Shown here piece after piece: positions 23,162 through 34,306 of a stretch of 64,000 bases of DNA. This stretch comes from Amoebophrya sp. A120 (taxonomy: Eukaryota; Sar; Dinophyceae; Syndiniales; Amoebophryaceae). The notes under the pieces were generated by a model. That model had not been told where the DNA came from, searched no databases, and saw nothing but the letters and a program-made list of their open reading frames with translations. The stretch is taken from assembly GCA_905178155.1 (NCBI GenBank), contig CAJINV010000020.1, positions 310,001-374,000 of the forward strand, written 5' to 3'. A program made the translations under genes and the position numbers. Positions within the stretch are counted from its first letter, which is position 1. Each line of letters starts with the position of its first letter.

Positions 23162-24695
23162 TCGGAAGATGATGTAGTTGGTCAAGACCAGTGCGGAAAT
23201 GCGGTAGATGAAGAAGCTGCATCAGAGACAAGACAGTACAGGAGCTACTTCTAGACGCGGAATTTTTTTTTCAAGCGCAAACGCGTCAAAACAGTAAGTA
23301 GATGACACGAGGACAGCTGCACACTACAATCACATTCTATAGGCTAATATTGACACTAATGTAGTAGACACGAGAAAATGTTGAAAGTTAAGATTGACAC
23401 AGGCCGGCTGGCGCGCGGATGATTTTTAGCGGTTGGCTATAGGTTTTCTGCTCTGTAGGCTAGCCTAACAGGGTTAAGCAAGATACTATCATCATCATCA
23501 GACGTTAAAAATTGCTCAATGTAGTAGGACCAAATCGCTTTTGGTTTTGTATCAGACCAGTTTTTTAATGCTATGTATCACAACTACTCTATCGGAGTAG
23601 TAGATGTACTAGATCGACGAGAGCAACTATATGCTAGCTGTGTATTTAACGAGTTTTTAATACCTGATGTTTATGTTATGTCTCACCTCCTAGACACAGG
23701 TTGAGGCCACGACCCTAGGTCCTAAACGTGACAACTGTATCACCTCTCCAGATTCAATGAGCTTATTTAAACGACGACATACGGATATGGATAAAATGCA
23801 GTTACAGGAACGTGCTTGTACTCTTCATAGCGACCACTTTTCTAGAACAACTCTTGAATGCACTTTAGCATATACAGCGACTCAGATCTTCTTGAAACCG
23901 GCGTAGCTGCCTGGTGGATAAAGTACCAAGAATGTGTCGTGGTTTAAAACTTGGTATAAAAGAACTCGTGGCAAAGAACGAGGAATTTCATCCCTTTTTT
24001 ACGTTTTTAGCATCCAAAATCGAAATCTGAATCGAACACTTTCATCGCAGGTTAATAAGGTTGAGAGATACATAACCTACAATCGATTTTCGCTTTTCAC
24101 GTCACGAAAGATGCTTTTTTGCAAGCTGTAACGTTTCACGCTTATAAAAACATCACTCCTTTTGATGGTCTCAACTTCCCGTGCTCTTTCCTGAAGAATT
24201 TCGCACTCCCTCCCAAGAAAATTTTATCGCGCGTCTTCGCTACGATGGTTGAAAGAAGCAGCTAAGGTCGCGCTTGTGATGGGTTTTTCTTTCCGTGTGG
24301 GGAGGCCATTTTCAAACAAAGAAACTGAGCGTGCCATGCAGCGCCTAAATTATCGAAAGAAAATTTACGGATCAAGAAAGAGGCGCCATCTGCGAGAGAG
24401 CGGTGTCTTGCCGTCGTGGTTTTTTTGCATTGGTTATCAAACTTCGCTTTTCGAAAATTGACGTACAAACAGAGAACAAATCGCGAGAGTGCTTGATTGC
24501 GAGTAGTTCAGGAGCGACGCTTGTTACTTCCAAAAGGCTTCGTTTTTGTTCGTTTTTGAAAAAAAAACACACACAGCAAACTACCATAAACCACTAGATT
24601 TTGTTGGCAGGTCCCCCTGTTGCGAACTTTTTCAGCTTTTTGACTCCGCTTTACGTGGCATTAGCAAACACACATTGAAGACAATCGGCAATATC
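23162..24695. other. Intergenic, no gene seen
   Basis: 1.5 kb with only short frames. Contains the first copy of a 65-bp dispersed repeat (24177-24241). Confidence 0.5.
24177..24241. repeat. Dispersed 65-bp repeat, copy 1
   Basis: TCCCGTGCTCTTTCCTGAAG... through GCGCGTCTTCGCT; a near-identical copy lies at 26249-26311. The two bracket the CPW-WPC gene. Confidence 0.8.
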
Positions 24696-25918
24696 ATGTC
24701 TTCGCGCGCCGTGCATTTCTGGATGGTGGCCGCCGCAGTCTCCTTGAAGCTGCGCAAAGACGCCCCCGGAGCTGTCCGTGGAGGTGAAGTTGCACACGGA
24801 CCAGGCGACAGTAGCGGTATGACCCCGGTGAGGTCGCCGGATGTGACCTATGCTCCGTCTGCGGTTGGCGCTGGTACCTACTCTGAGGCCGGATCCGTCG
24901 CTGCAAGCTCTGCGGATCGGGCCGCCAGCATGATCAGTTCGCTGATGGCCAACTCGGGGGCAGCCGGGTCTTCTACGCCGGAAGCGTCCGTTGCAGGGTC
25001 GGCTGGCGACGCTGCGAACGACGACCGGATCAAGGACATTGAACGGGACCTGATTGCTGGCGCAGATATCACAGACAAAAATGCCTGCCGGAACAACAGG
25101 TTGTCATGTAAAAAATCAACAAAAGATTCCAAATCATGCATTCGCTCCACCGACCACACTTTACTCTGCAGCACCGAACGTATTGCATGAAAGATTGTGA
25201 ACTGTGGTGGCACTTTTGCCTGTGATATTGCAGGCCTTCGACAAATCCGCTAGCGTCGGAGAAACACCGGAGCAGCGGGAGTTGCACAATGCGGTGAAAG
25301 CGGCTCTGGTCAGCTCGCCGACGAAGCTCGGGTCCTATCCGGTTGCAGGTGCGAGTGCGGGCGCAGCTTCCTTTCTTGGCGTAGTGCACGGCAAGTTGTC
25401 CCTAACCAAAATGGCTAGCATCGCAACCAGCGTGGCCAAAGCTGCAGAAGCCCACGTCGTGTCGGGAAGAGCCAATGCGCAGTGCGACCAGTGTATCATC
25501 GGAAGAAAAAAATGTTGTCTTGAAACGGGAAGGAATGTATGCTGCGTTGCTGGGTTCGCGACCCAGAAGTGCATTCTTTTTCTTCGCGAAACGAAACAAA
25601 TGGTGAAAAATAAAGGGCTGTTAGTACTTACCATAACGAAGTTTCCATAGGTGCATGGCAAAACCAAAATATCCATAGATGCATGGCAAAAAATGCTGTT
25701 TCAAAATACAACAAATTTTTTTCAACCCGATACCGTCCTGCCAGCCGAACTTCAGCACGTGTCCGCAAGGGTGGGAATCTCGCCGGGACGGCTCCTGCAC
25801 GCACCCTTCCAGCTACACGGGCTATTGCAACAAGCCGCTGCGCCCGGCAGACTTCGCTGCCGCGGCGCTTGAGGAGTTTGAGGTCTACTGCAGCGCGTGC
25901 TTTCCCTGCTCAGCTTGA
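24696..25918 (+). CDS. Secreted CPW-WPC domain protein, 270 aa
   Basis: Exons 24696-25066, 25233-25493 and 25738-25918, with both introns being introners; the frame closes only when the element plus 5 bp is removed. A possible signal peptide or anchor lies at residues 7-17 (HFWMVAAAVSL). The middle is Ala/Gly/Ser-rich with helical stretches. The C-terminal 55 residues form one CPW-WPC module: CPQGW, then GSCTHPSSYTGYCNKP, a helical spacer with FAAAALEEFEVYC, and CFPC at the very end (the Trp of the WPC is Phe here). This module is known from surface proteins of apicomplexan sexual stages and occurs in other alveolates; a role at the cell surface or in host contact is inferred. A second CPW-WPC gene lies 9.7 kb downstream. 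Confidence 0.82.
25067..25227. mobile_element. Introner element in the CPW-WPC gene, intron 1
   Basis: Inverted ends TATCACAGACAAAAATGCC / GGCACTTTTGCCTGTGATA. The 5-bp flanks GCAGA and TTGCA do not match well, so the target duplication has decayed or the ends are shifted. Excision with a 5-bp rule gives GAEAFDK in frame, whereas the nearby GT-AG option (AACAG|GTTGTC...TTGCAG) breaks the frame. Confidence 0.75.
25494..25732. mobile_element. Introner element in the CPW-WPC gene, intron 2
   Basis: Starts TATCATCGGAAGAAAAAAA and ends TTTTTTTCAACCCGATA. Flanks CAGTG and CCGTC (3 of 5 identical). Excision reads CDQCCQPNFSTCPQGW in frame. Internal pair of GATGCATGGCAAAA repeats at about 25650-25690. 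Confidence 0.72.
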
Positions 25919-26983
25919 AGAATCCCTTGTGCCAGTTGTATTCCTTTAAGTTATTGTGCTGCCACTGGCTATTTTTTTTTTGACTTGCTAATATCGGTTT
26001 TTGCCGGCTTGCTGAGCTACGATCCTCTCTTGTAAAAAAAACTGTGGTCCGTTACTTTCTTCCAGTCTAACCCGTTTCGAAATGTTCTACTGCTGATGGC
26101 GTTCGGTCTACTTCCCGGATGGTGACGCTTTCAGGATAATGGTCTATGTTTCAATAGAAGGATTGCAAATGAACGTTATTTTACCGCTAGTACACATTGC
26201 TTCTACGAAACAATAAAGGAGCTTTCTTTTAAGTATTTGATGTATTTATCCCGTGCTCTTCCTGAAGAGTTTCGCACTCCCTCCCAAAAAAATTGTATCG
26301 CGCGTCTTCGCTGGGAGGTGCCGTCACACTCCCGCAGCTGAGACAGTTGCTTAGAAACTCGAGCGTCTGTGTACTACAAAGTGTTCATCCCTGAAGACAG
26401 CGTTCGTTGGCACTTTCTTAAATACCCAAAAAGTCGGGTCGTGGCGTCAGGCGTAGTGGATTAGTTACATGCGGGAGGGGGTACAGCTACTGGGTGCAAC
26501 AGCCACGACAGACGCGGGCGCGTAGGAAGTGTCACACTTGAATAAACTCATTATCGGTAAAAAGACGTTTGCTATATTTCCCACTGACAAGTCGTCGCGC
26601 TCACTTTATCAAAATTGTTTCGCTACACACGTCACGTCGTGAAAAATGTGTCTTCATTAGCCCTGTCGTTTCATCAAAATCGGTCCTATCGTGATGGCAT
26701 TTCGTGGAAAAAAGTCGTGCGCGGCTGCGGGTGCGCTCTCTCTGCAAGTTGCCTTTCTACGATCCTGACGTGGTGGTTTTCTTATTTCCTTCACTCATTT
26801 CCTTTTCCGATGTGGAGTTACTTAGCACTTTTTTTTTCGGATCACAAAAAAGCGAAAATCGATACAACGGCGGATGAATTTGGAGTAACAGTAAACAGTA
26901 AAACAAAAACCCTACTTCCCGCTCTCATCGTGGCAAGAACTATCTATACTATTTTTGTACCAAGCGGCTGATAGAGCGAAAAA
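25919..26983. other. Intergenic, no gene seen
   Basis: Includes the second copy of the 65-bp repeat (26249-26311). A 118-aa frame at 26615-26971 is hydrophobic in part but unsupported. Confidence 0.45.
26249..26311. repeat. Dispersed 65-bp repeat, copy 2
   Basis: Matches 24177-24241 with a few changes and one deletion. Located between the CPW-WPC gene and the next gene, so it could be part of a promoter or 3' processing region, or a small mobile repeat. Confidence 0.8.
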
Positions 26984-28279
26984 ATGGATCCCCACCACTT
27001 CCAATTTGGGAAGTGGGTGAAGCGAACGAACTCTGAGCCCGCGAAGAGACCGTCGAAGCCGGTGCCAAACAGAAAGAAAGACCCGGCCGGGGAAGGGTAC
27101 GGGAGCTTGTACGGAGCGGACTTTACACCACACCCAGGTGCGGGGATCTGGGCTAACCCACGAAGATGGGAGGGGATAAGGAACATGTAATTCACTATGA
27201 GAGAAATTCAAAATTCTGTTACCGTTTTTCCTAGCACTCAAGCGTTTGTGCAAGCCTCGGAATAAGTTTTTAGTACTGTAATGAGATAAGACATCAAAGT
27301 CAACGACAAACGTAAAACAAACAGGTTCTCAGAGAAGCCGCGACTGCCCCACCAAAAGTTCGCAAAGACGCCTTCAAAGAACGCCATGCTATTCGCGGAG
27401 CCGAGTTCCACATGGACTACGGACTACAGACAGAATATCGGTCACTTCACGTTTGCAGAAGGTAAGTAGTGAAAACCAGGCAAACGATTTGTACTTGTGG
27501 GGGTCGTCTTGACTCAGCTGATGTGCAGCTCTTGTTGCTCCTGCATCTTCTAAAGTCAAAAAATCACCTTTACTACAGGTATAGCCCAGAAAAGACAAAA
27601 GTGCCAGCTTGGGCAGGGGCGTGGTAGCCAAGCTTTTGAGGAAGACGGAGTTGGCATGAACTCGACAAGCAAATTCTGGACAAGCGACTACAGAGCAGGA
27701 CCGGGAAGCAAGAAAACGCCAGAGCAGATGGTACTTACTCGCTTGTCGATTTTAATGGAATCGTATGTCTCGCAGACTCTCCGTAAGGAAATTGTTGCTC
27801 AGTAAGTCGCTCGTGACAACAAGTATAGTTCGCACACATTGCATTCAACGAGTGATCAACATGATGAAAAAATCACAAAGGCGCGCGCCAAACGGGAACC
27901 ACCAGAAGCGTTCAAGTCAAAAATGCCGCCCTACTACGAGAGAATCCATCCACACTGGGGCGACCTGAAGGACAATCCCTACGCAACCGGCTACAAAGGA
28001 TGTAAAAAAACATTGTGGTTGAATTTGAAAATCGGTCGAATTCGAAGGGGGCCTCGCTGCATTTTTAGGTTGTGAATGCATGGCACAAGAAAGAAAGAAG
28101 AATGAGAATCATATTCGAACAAATGAAACCATCAAACAGGGCTCGCATCCGACTACCAGGAGGGTAGCGGCTACCGTGACGAACCGAAGATCTACCGCGC
28201 CACGCGACACAGCAAGGATGAGTACCGCTACATCCGAGGGTGCTTCCACTACCCGATCAAGCCTCTGGTGGGCTACTAG
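26984..28279 (+). CDS. Unrecognised Tyr/Trp/Pro/Lys-rich protein, 250 aa, five exons
   Basis: Exons 26984-27186, 27325-27461, 27579-27730, 27881-28001 and 28140-28279. All four introns are GT-AG with matching phases, which makes the gene model firm. The protein starts MDPHHFQFGKWVKR and has repeated short motifs with aromatic residues and Lys/Gly (TTDYRQNIGHFTFAEG, KFWTSDYRAGPG, PPYYERIHPHWGDLKDNP, CFHYPIKPLVGY). There is no signal peptide, membrane helix or catalytic motif. The composition resembles small microtubule-associated proteins of axonemes, and syndinian spores are flagellated, but that is only a guess. Upstream ATG choice: the next in-frame stop lies shortly before 26984. Confidence 0.82.
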
Positions 28280-29299
28280 ACCCGGGTAGTTGAACGTGTT
28301 ACAGTGGAGTCCAGTGACTTCGACGTACATTTACAGTTACAGGTTACAGTATGAATTTACACAGGTTTCAGAATTTGACATCACAGTTTTCCCACGGCGC
28401 TTGTTGCCAGTGAAAACTTTTACAAAAGTTGTCAAAGTTTAGAAGCAGAAGTGCCATTTACTATGTTAGCTTTGAAGATGTCATGATACACATCTACGTG
28501 GTCTTTGCCGGTGCCCCCTTGTAGATTTGATTCCGGGTCATAAAGCGCAGTTTCCTTGTACCTTACCTCTGGACGATGTTTCAACATCGAACTCTTTGTA
28601 CAAAAACCACTTGATGAAGACGAACACGGTAGGAATAATTCGATGGAACAAGTCACATGGATTTTGATTCGAATCCCAAAAATCAAGGAGCGCGGGCTCG
28701 TTCGTTGTGAGTGTCAAGGGGAAGATAGAAAGACGACACTCTCTTTTTGGTGTTTCTTCGGGTTCTCTGGATTTTCGCTTTGCGTTTCGTCCAAAGTACC
28801 CCGGAGCAACACTGTCGCGAGGTGAAGCGCAGGAGCTGCTTTTTTCCATCTTGTTGGAAATAAGAAAGCGGTCGTGCCAACGACAGTGTGCGGTCTCGTT
28901 TTGCCGCGGAGTCACTGGCCTACTCCAGGAATTACGTTTAGATACGTGCAATAGACAACTCGTGCAATCGATAGAGAAAGAGAAAAGTAATTCTTGCAGT
29001 TGTTTGAGCGAAACTGAGTTGACGTGGAGGTCGTGGCTGTTGTTTTCGTGAAGGGGAGACCGAGTGGGAGTACTCTTTCAGTACAAGGCTTCACTTTGAT
29101 GTTGAGGTTTACTCTTGTAAGAGTTGTTAGAAAAACAAAAGGGATCGAGAGAGGGATAGTTTTCAGTCGTATGCCACAAGTCCTGACGAATTAAAACTGT
29201 TGCTATTCTTCACCAACCTTCTGCAATACTCAAACGGAGCCCGATTCTGAAAGCCTAAAAGTAAAGTCTGATCACCAATTCTTCCAATAAGCGAAGAAG
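28280..29299. other. Intergenic, no gene seen
   Basis: 1 kb. Overlapping frames on both strands at 28540-29050 lack features. Confidence 0.45.
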
Positions 29300-30838
29300 A
29301 TGGAAATCTCTCGCTTGTCCGGCAGAGAACCCGGAAAAAGCGGTCGCGGGCCCGGAGCGGGACAGTCGACGGCACGACAAAGCACAGGTCGTGCAAACCT
29401 TCTGACGCGCTTCCTGCAGGACATCAACGGCTTTGGGAGCAAGACTACGACGGGCAAAAACAAGAAGAGGAGCACCTCCGTGGTGCTCGCCACCATCTTC
29501 ATCGCCTTCCTCTTCGTCTTGGCTTTGTTCCACCTGACCTCGTCGTTCTCCGCACAGGTTGATGCGCGGCGGTACATGCTCCGATCGGAGAAGCGCCTTG
29601 CGGCAGAGCGAGCAGCTGCTGCGGCAAGTGCCGGCCAGGAAGTTGCTGCGCAAGGTGGCGACCCGACGACAACGATTGGCGCTTCTGCGCAAACTACCGG
29701 CGCTGTTACAACCTCAACTTCGTGGTTGTCATGGTTGCATCCCTTGTCGTGGTTTCCTGGAGATGGAAGAGAATCGATGACTGCGTCTTCTTCGGTGCCA
29801 CCGTCGCAGGAATCAGAAACAGCCGCTGGCGAAAGCGCTACCGCAGGAGTACAAGATAAAGTGGCTGAACACATACCAGTCGGCCTTCCACCAGCAGCAG
29901 CTGCAGCACTGTCGTTCGTCGAGGTTAGCAGGACTACCTCTGCTTTGCAGAGCGCGTCCTCTTTGACACCCGCAGGAACGACACCCGCAGTGCCTGCTGG
30001 TACTAGTTTTTCTGTGGATGTATATGTGTATCTTAGGTAGGTTGCCGTCGCGGCGGCGGCCGAATAGCAACAGATACTAGATTATGCGCTTCGCTTGTAT
30101 TGCTATTGTTTGTTTTTGCTCCAGTTCCCTCATCTATGTCTATCGGAACATCAACATGTCCAAAATGAAGTGACACCAAGGTCGGTCCTCGTGTTGCAGC
30201 ACAGTGTTGTTCTTGTGCTTCCTCCTGATTTTCATATTTTCTTTCATCTTTTCGAAAAATTCCATACAGGTGCAGGTGATACGGGACCGGTTGCGGATGA
30301 ACCTACAGAGGTTCCGGTTCCGGTGTCGGACAAGAGTCTGGCTATAGAAGGGCGCAGCATGTTGGTAGACATCCTCCTTTCGAGCCCGTTGATTTGGCAA
30401 TTTGGCCAGGGATCAGCGCATATGCATGCAAAAAAAAACAGACGGAACCAAAAAGTAAAAGCACTCTCATGTTATGGCACGCGTCAGGATGGCACTTCCA
30501 CTTCAACTTCAACAGCTACAACAGAACTGCGACATGATCAACAACTAGGCATTGTGAGCGACATATGATTATGACTATGAGGCTCTTGTCGAGTTTCTGG
30601 TCAATAATCAACGTATGCAAGCTGCTTGTACTACACATGTACTTATACACAAGCCGAATATGCAATTGCGAGTTCCCGTTGTTTTTTTGTTTTTCTGCGG
30701 ATATCTCGAGGTTCCAACATAAACATAAAACCTCTTCACTCTTTGTCACACGCGGTTTTCTTTGTCTTGGTTGTCCTGTTTGCCGGTGGAATGGTGTTCA
30801 GAGCACAAACGCGTCTACACGCCAAGTCAGTGGCCTAG
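29300..30838 (+). CDS. Two-TM membrane protein of unknown function, 326 aa
   Basis: Exons 29300-29999, 30270-30420 and 30709-30838. Intron 1 is GT-AG (GTACTAG...CATACAG, phase 1); intron 2 is an introner. A basic, Gly/Ser/Arg-rich N-terminal tail is followed by a strong TM helix at about residues 58-82 (VVLATIFIAFLFVLALF). Then comes an Ala/Glu coiled stretch (about 92-118), a Ser/Thr-rich spacer, a Pro/Val-rich segment (PTEVPVPV), and a last TM helix supplied by exon 3 (AVFFVLVVLFAGGMVF) with a basic tail. Without exon 3 the protein would end in a meaningless Lys-rich read-through. Family not recognised. Confidence 0.68.
30421..30703. mobile_element. Introner element in the two-TM gene
   Basis: Starts TATGCATGCAAAAAAAAACAG and ends TTTTTTTGTTTTTCTGCGGATA, an A/T-rich inverted pair. 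Flanks GCGCA and TCTCG do not match. Excision with the 5-bp rule joins GSAQ to GSNINIK in frame and brings in the C-terminal TM helix. Confidence 0.6.
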
Positions 30839-31984
30839 CGCTACAATTTGGAAAGTAGAAGGATTCAGTCCTTTTTTCGGGCTTGGGCGCTTCTAGTTTG
30901 GGGGCTTTTCGCTCGCATGAACGGCACGGTTTTATTGGTTTTCCGCTTTCTTTTTTGCGAAGAAGTAGTTCGCTGGAACTTCATGCAGATCCAGTGGAAC
31001 ATAGGTTTAGCTTGAGGCTTATTGGTGTCTCGGTCTGCAAAGTCGAAGCGAGGACGAGGCAATCGCTTCTCCTTCGGAGAAGTAAAAGTAGGAAGCCAGA
31101 AGGCAAATTTGGCTTCTTGGATGGATACTCTCCCTCCCGCCTTGTTGATTTCTCCGGCCAGGAACTCAAATTCAAAACGAGCGGCTCGCTTCGAGCCTCT
31201 GAATGCTGAGTGAGAAAGAAAAATTGGGCACCTAAGAAGTCCGACTCCTCGGACGAATGTGGACTGCTGCAAGAACAGAGATAAGTACTTATGGCTGCTC
31301 GGTCTGTGAAGTCGAAACCAACGAAACAACGACGGCTCCGTTCGAGAAGCCAAGAAGCAAACTTGACTTCTCGGATGGAGAACATGTGGCGACGAATAGA
31401 CTGGATTTCTCGGTCAAAAAAATCGAAGCGAAGCTTGCGCGTTTCCGTCCAAGGAGCCAAAGAACTTTGACTTCTTCGCCGGAGAAGTGGCACAACATAG
31501 ATTTTTTGGTTTTTCGTTTGAGAACTCTACTCGCGCCGTCGAGCTCTCTGGTGAGCGGGATGCTTTGCTTCGGCTCCTCAGACGGACGAGTCAAACAAAC
31601 AGAAATAAAGAAAAGCGACTGCGCTCAATAGGAGTTGGGCGGGCCAGGAGATTGGTAGAAAATCAAAATTACATAACAGAGTACGCCCCAGCGTGCATTA
31701 CGCCGGGCTTGCCTCTCGCTTCACACTTGTTCGAAGGAAAAACAAAAACGAAAACTCCAAATAAAAGTTAATACAGAAGCGCCGGATAAAAGTAAAAACG
31801 GAGGCAAAAAAGAAGAGAAAAACACGAAACAAAGCGAACACCAAGTTGAGAAATTCTTGAATTAGAGGTCAGTCGAAGGCCATCAAGTTCAGGGTCCAAT
31901 TGAAGGCTAGCGAGTCCCAGAAAAAGAAATTCGGCCCAATAAAATTGAAAAAAGGAAATACGCAGAAGAAAAAGGAAGCGCCAT
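30839..31984. other. Degenerate repeat region, no gene
   Basis: Between about 30930 and 31660 imperfect copies of CTCGGTCTGTGAAGTCGAA and AAGCAAACTTGACTTCTCGG recur in direct order at irregular spacing. Long frames on both strands follow from this. No start or domain supports a gene. Confidence 0.5.
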
Positions 31985-34306
31985 ATGAAAGCACCAGACA
32001 GATGGACCCGAATTTCACATAGTCATTTACCGTCCGAATTTAATCAAGTCAAATGCAAAATAGATAGAATTAGAACTCCAACTCCTTCATCATGTACAGG
32101 TCAGAATTTTCTGAAGGCTTGGAACCAACGGGAGGACATTGATAAAGCCAAAGTTCTCGCGTACCTGGGGTCCGTAGAACAGGAGACGCTCGACTGTTGC
32201 CCGCAGGAGGCGTATACTCTCAGTGCCCCGCCGCTGCAAACAGAAAAACATGTCTTCGCCATCCTGAAAACAAACCTGGAGCAGTGGGGACAGTGGGGAC
32301 CACGGGGACCAGTAAAGTGGAATGATAAGAACGAGTTGCAGGATCAGATTTGCCCTGTGATATGGTCGTTTTTCTACGGAGGCAACGCACGTGATGAAGA
32401 CAAAGCAAAAACACTTCTCAAGCGTCGTCTGCCACAGCCACCTGGGACAGCGGCCTCAACTGCGGATGATGGTTCATCTGCTCTTGCTGTTACCTCGGCT
32501 GCGCCTGCGCCGTCCTCCCATGGCCATGTTACCGGAGGAAGCAGCACTGACATGATCACCGCCGCCGGGCAAGACGAGCATAACCTGCTGCACAGCGAGC
32601 AGCTGAAGGTGTTGAAAATGGCGATGGACGACAAACCCGACTCCGTGCTGGATTCGTCCTCGCACAGCACGGGTGCTGAGGCCGCTGGTGCAAGCGGTGG
32701 AACCAGTTCCAGTCCTGCAAGCACCATCTCCATCGCGGACAGTAAGAATCCTACTGATCATGAAGATACTTACGTGCGTTTTTCGTTCTTAATATTTTAT
32801 TTATCGTTTTAATTTTATTGCTGTACCTATCGCCGCCCGGTGATTGAGTTTCTGTCTCTTTTGCTTGATCGAAGCGTCGATATGAAAAAGAAAATCTTCG
32901 CACTCGCAGCCGCAGCTCGCATTGCAATTACGGATGCCACGACCACGGGCTCGGCACTAGAATCGGATCAGCAAGCTGGCTTGACGAACGGCAACAAAAA
33001 GAATCACGCCCCGATCGTGTCCCAGAAGCAGACGACTACGGAGCAGGAGCCGGACTCGTGGGATGTCAGCGGGAGGCACGACAGCCCAGCCTCGGTACAG
33101 GATGATGCACCCGTCGTCCAGAGCGCGGCGGATGTTGTCGCAGCGAAGTCCTCAACCGCTTCGCCGCTGTCCGCGACTTCTGCTTCGTCCAGCATGGCGG
33201 ACTTGAGCTCTGCGGACGGAGCTGCAGTGCAGATGGGGGCGGGTGTTGCGGGTATAATTAATTTTCACGTTTTCACACGGAAGTCGAAGTTTCAATTTGA
33301 GGTGTGCAATCTTGCAGAAAAAACAAAAATCTTGCGAACTAACATATATATATAAATATAAAATGACGTGTTTTGGTACTGCCATCAACATCATGCGGTC
33401 ATGCATCAACCCAAGCCATCACGTTGGCTTCTCGTCAAAGCATCCCGAAACCATTCTACAGGTACAACCACGTCGACGCGCGTGCTTCACTTGTCCGAGC
33501 AGCCACCAGCGGACAGCACGACTCCGACAAACGCAAGTCCAACCGCCGACATCATGGACAGTAAAACGCGTGTGCCTGCTAGTTCGGGCCTGCTGGAAGT
33601 GGCTAGCGCGAATGACAGGGGAGGACACTACGGGGCTGTGAATGCGATGCCCTCCACGACTGCGTCGCCGCTCTCCACGGATGCTTCGTCCAGCATGGTG
33701 GAATTGAGCTCTGCAGACGCAGCTGCATCGCAGATGGGGGGAGTTGCTGGTACTCTAAATTTATTCTTGTCTTCACGACACGGCATTGTGTGCCGGCGCT
33801 CCCATCATGTATAGGCAAAGCCATCACATGGACTGTTCGTGATAACATCCTGTAATCATTCTACAGGTACAACCACGACGCAAGTCCGTGATTTGGCCGA
33901 GACGACTCCGACAACCGCGATCCCGACCACCGGTATCGTGGACGGTGACGCGAGCGGGACAGCTCGCACAGCCCTGCTGGAAGTGACAGGCGCGAATGAC
34001 GGGGGAGGCCATGGAGCTGCGCATGCGATGCAACATGACCAAGAAGGCAGTTCGCATTCGCCGGCTGAAACTGGAGCTGGTGCTGCTGGTCTTGCTGTTG
34101 CGTCCACTGCGCTATCCTCCCATGTTGCCGGAGGAACCACTGCTGACATGATTGCCTTCGCCGGGCAGGACGAGCATCACCCGTTGTTCAGCGAGCAGTT
34201 GAAAATCGCGACGAACAACAAACCCGACGCCAAGCTGGATTCGTCTTCGCACGACACCGGTGCCACGCCCCATGGTACAAACGGTGGAACTAGTCTCGGG
34301 CAATAG
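31985..34306 (+). CDS. Protein built from duplicated exons, Ser/Ala/Thr-rich, unknown function
   Basis: Exons 31985-32741, 32916-33251, 33462-33749 and 33867-34306. All three introns are GT-AG and phase 1, so the two middle exons (336 and 288 nt) are symmetric cassettes. Exons 2 and 3 both end in an SSSMADLSSAD/SSSMVELSSAD...GVAG block. Exons 3 and 4 both start TTT(R/Q)V...LLEV.(S/G)AND.GG. Exons 1 and 4 share AGQDEH...SEQLK and KLDSSSHDTGA-type blocks. Only exon 1 has a folded-looking part (residues 45-140, aromatic and charged). The start is uncertain: a 3' splice site at 32098 (TGTACAG) may mean that the true first exon lies upstream. Confidence 0.65.

Noticed and set aside
25095-25232. 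GT-AG intron AACAG|GTTGTC...TTGCAG|GCC in the CPW-WPC gene
   Set aside because: It breaks the reading frame, whereas excision of the TIR element starting at 25067 keeps it.
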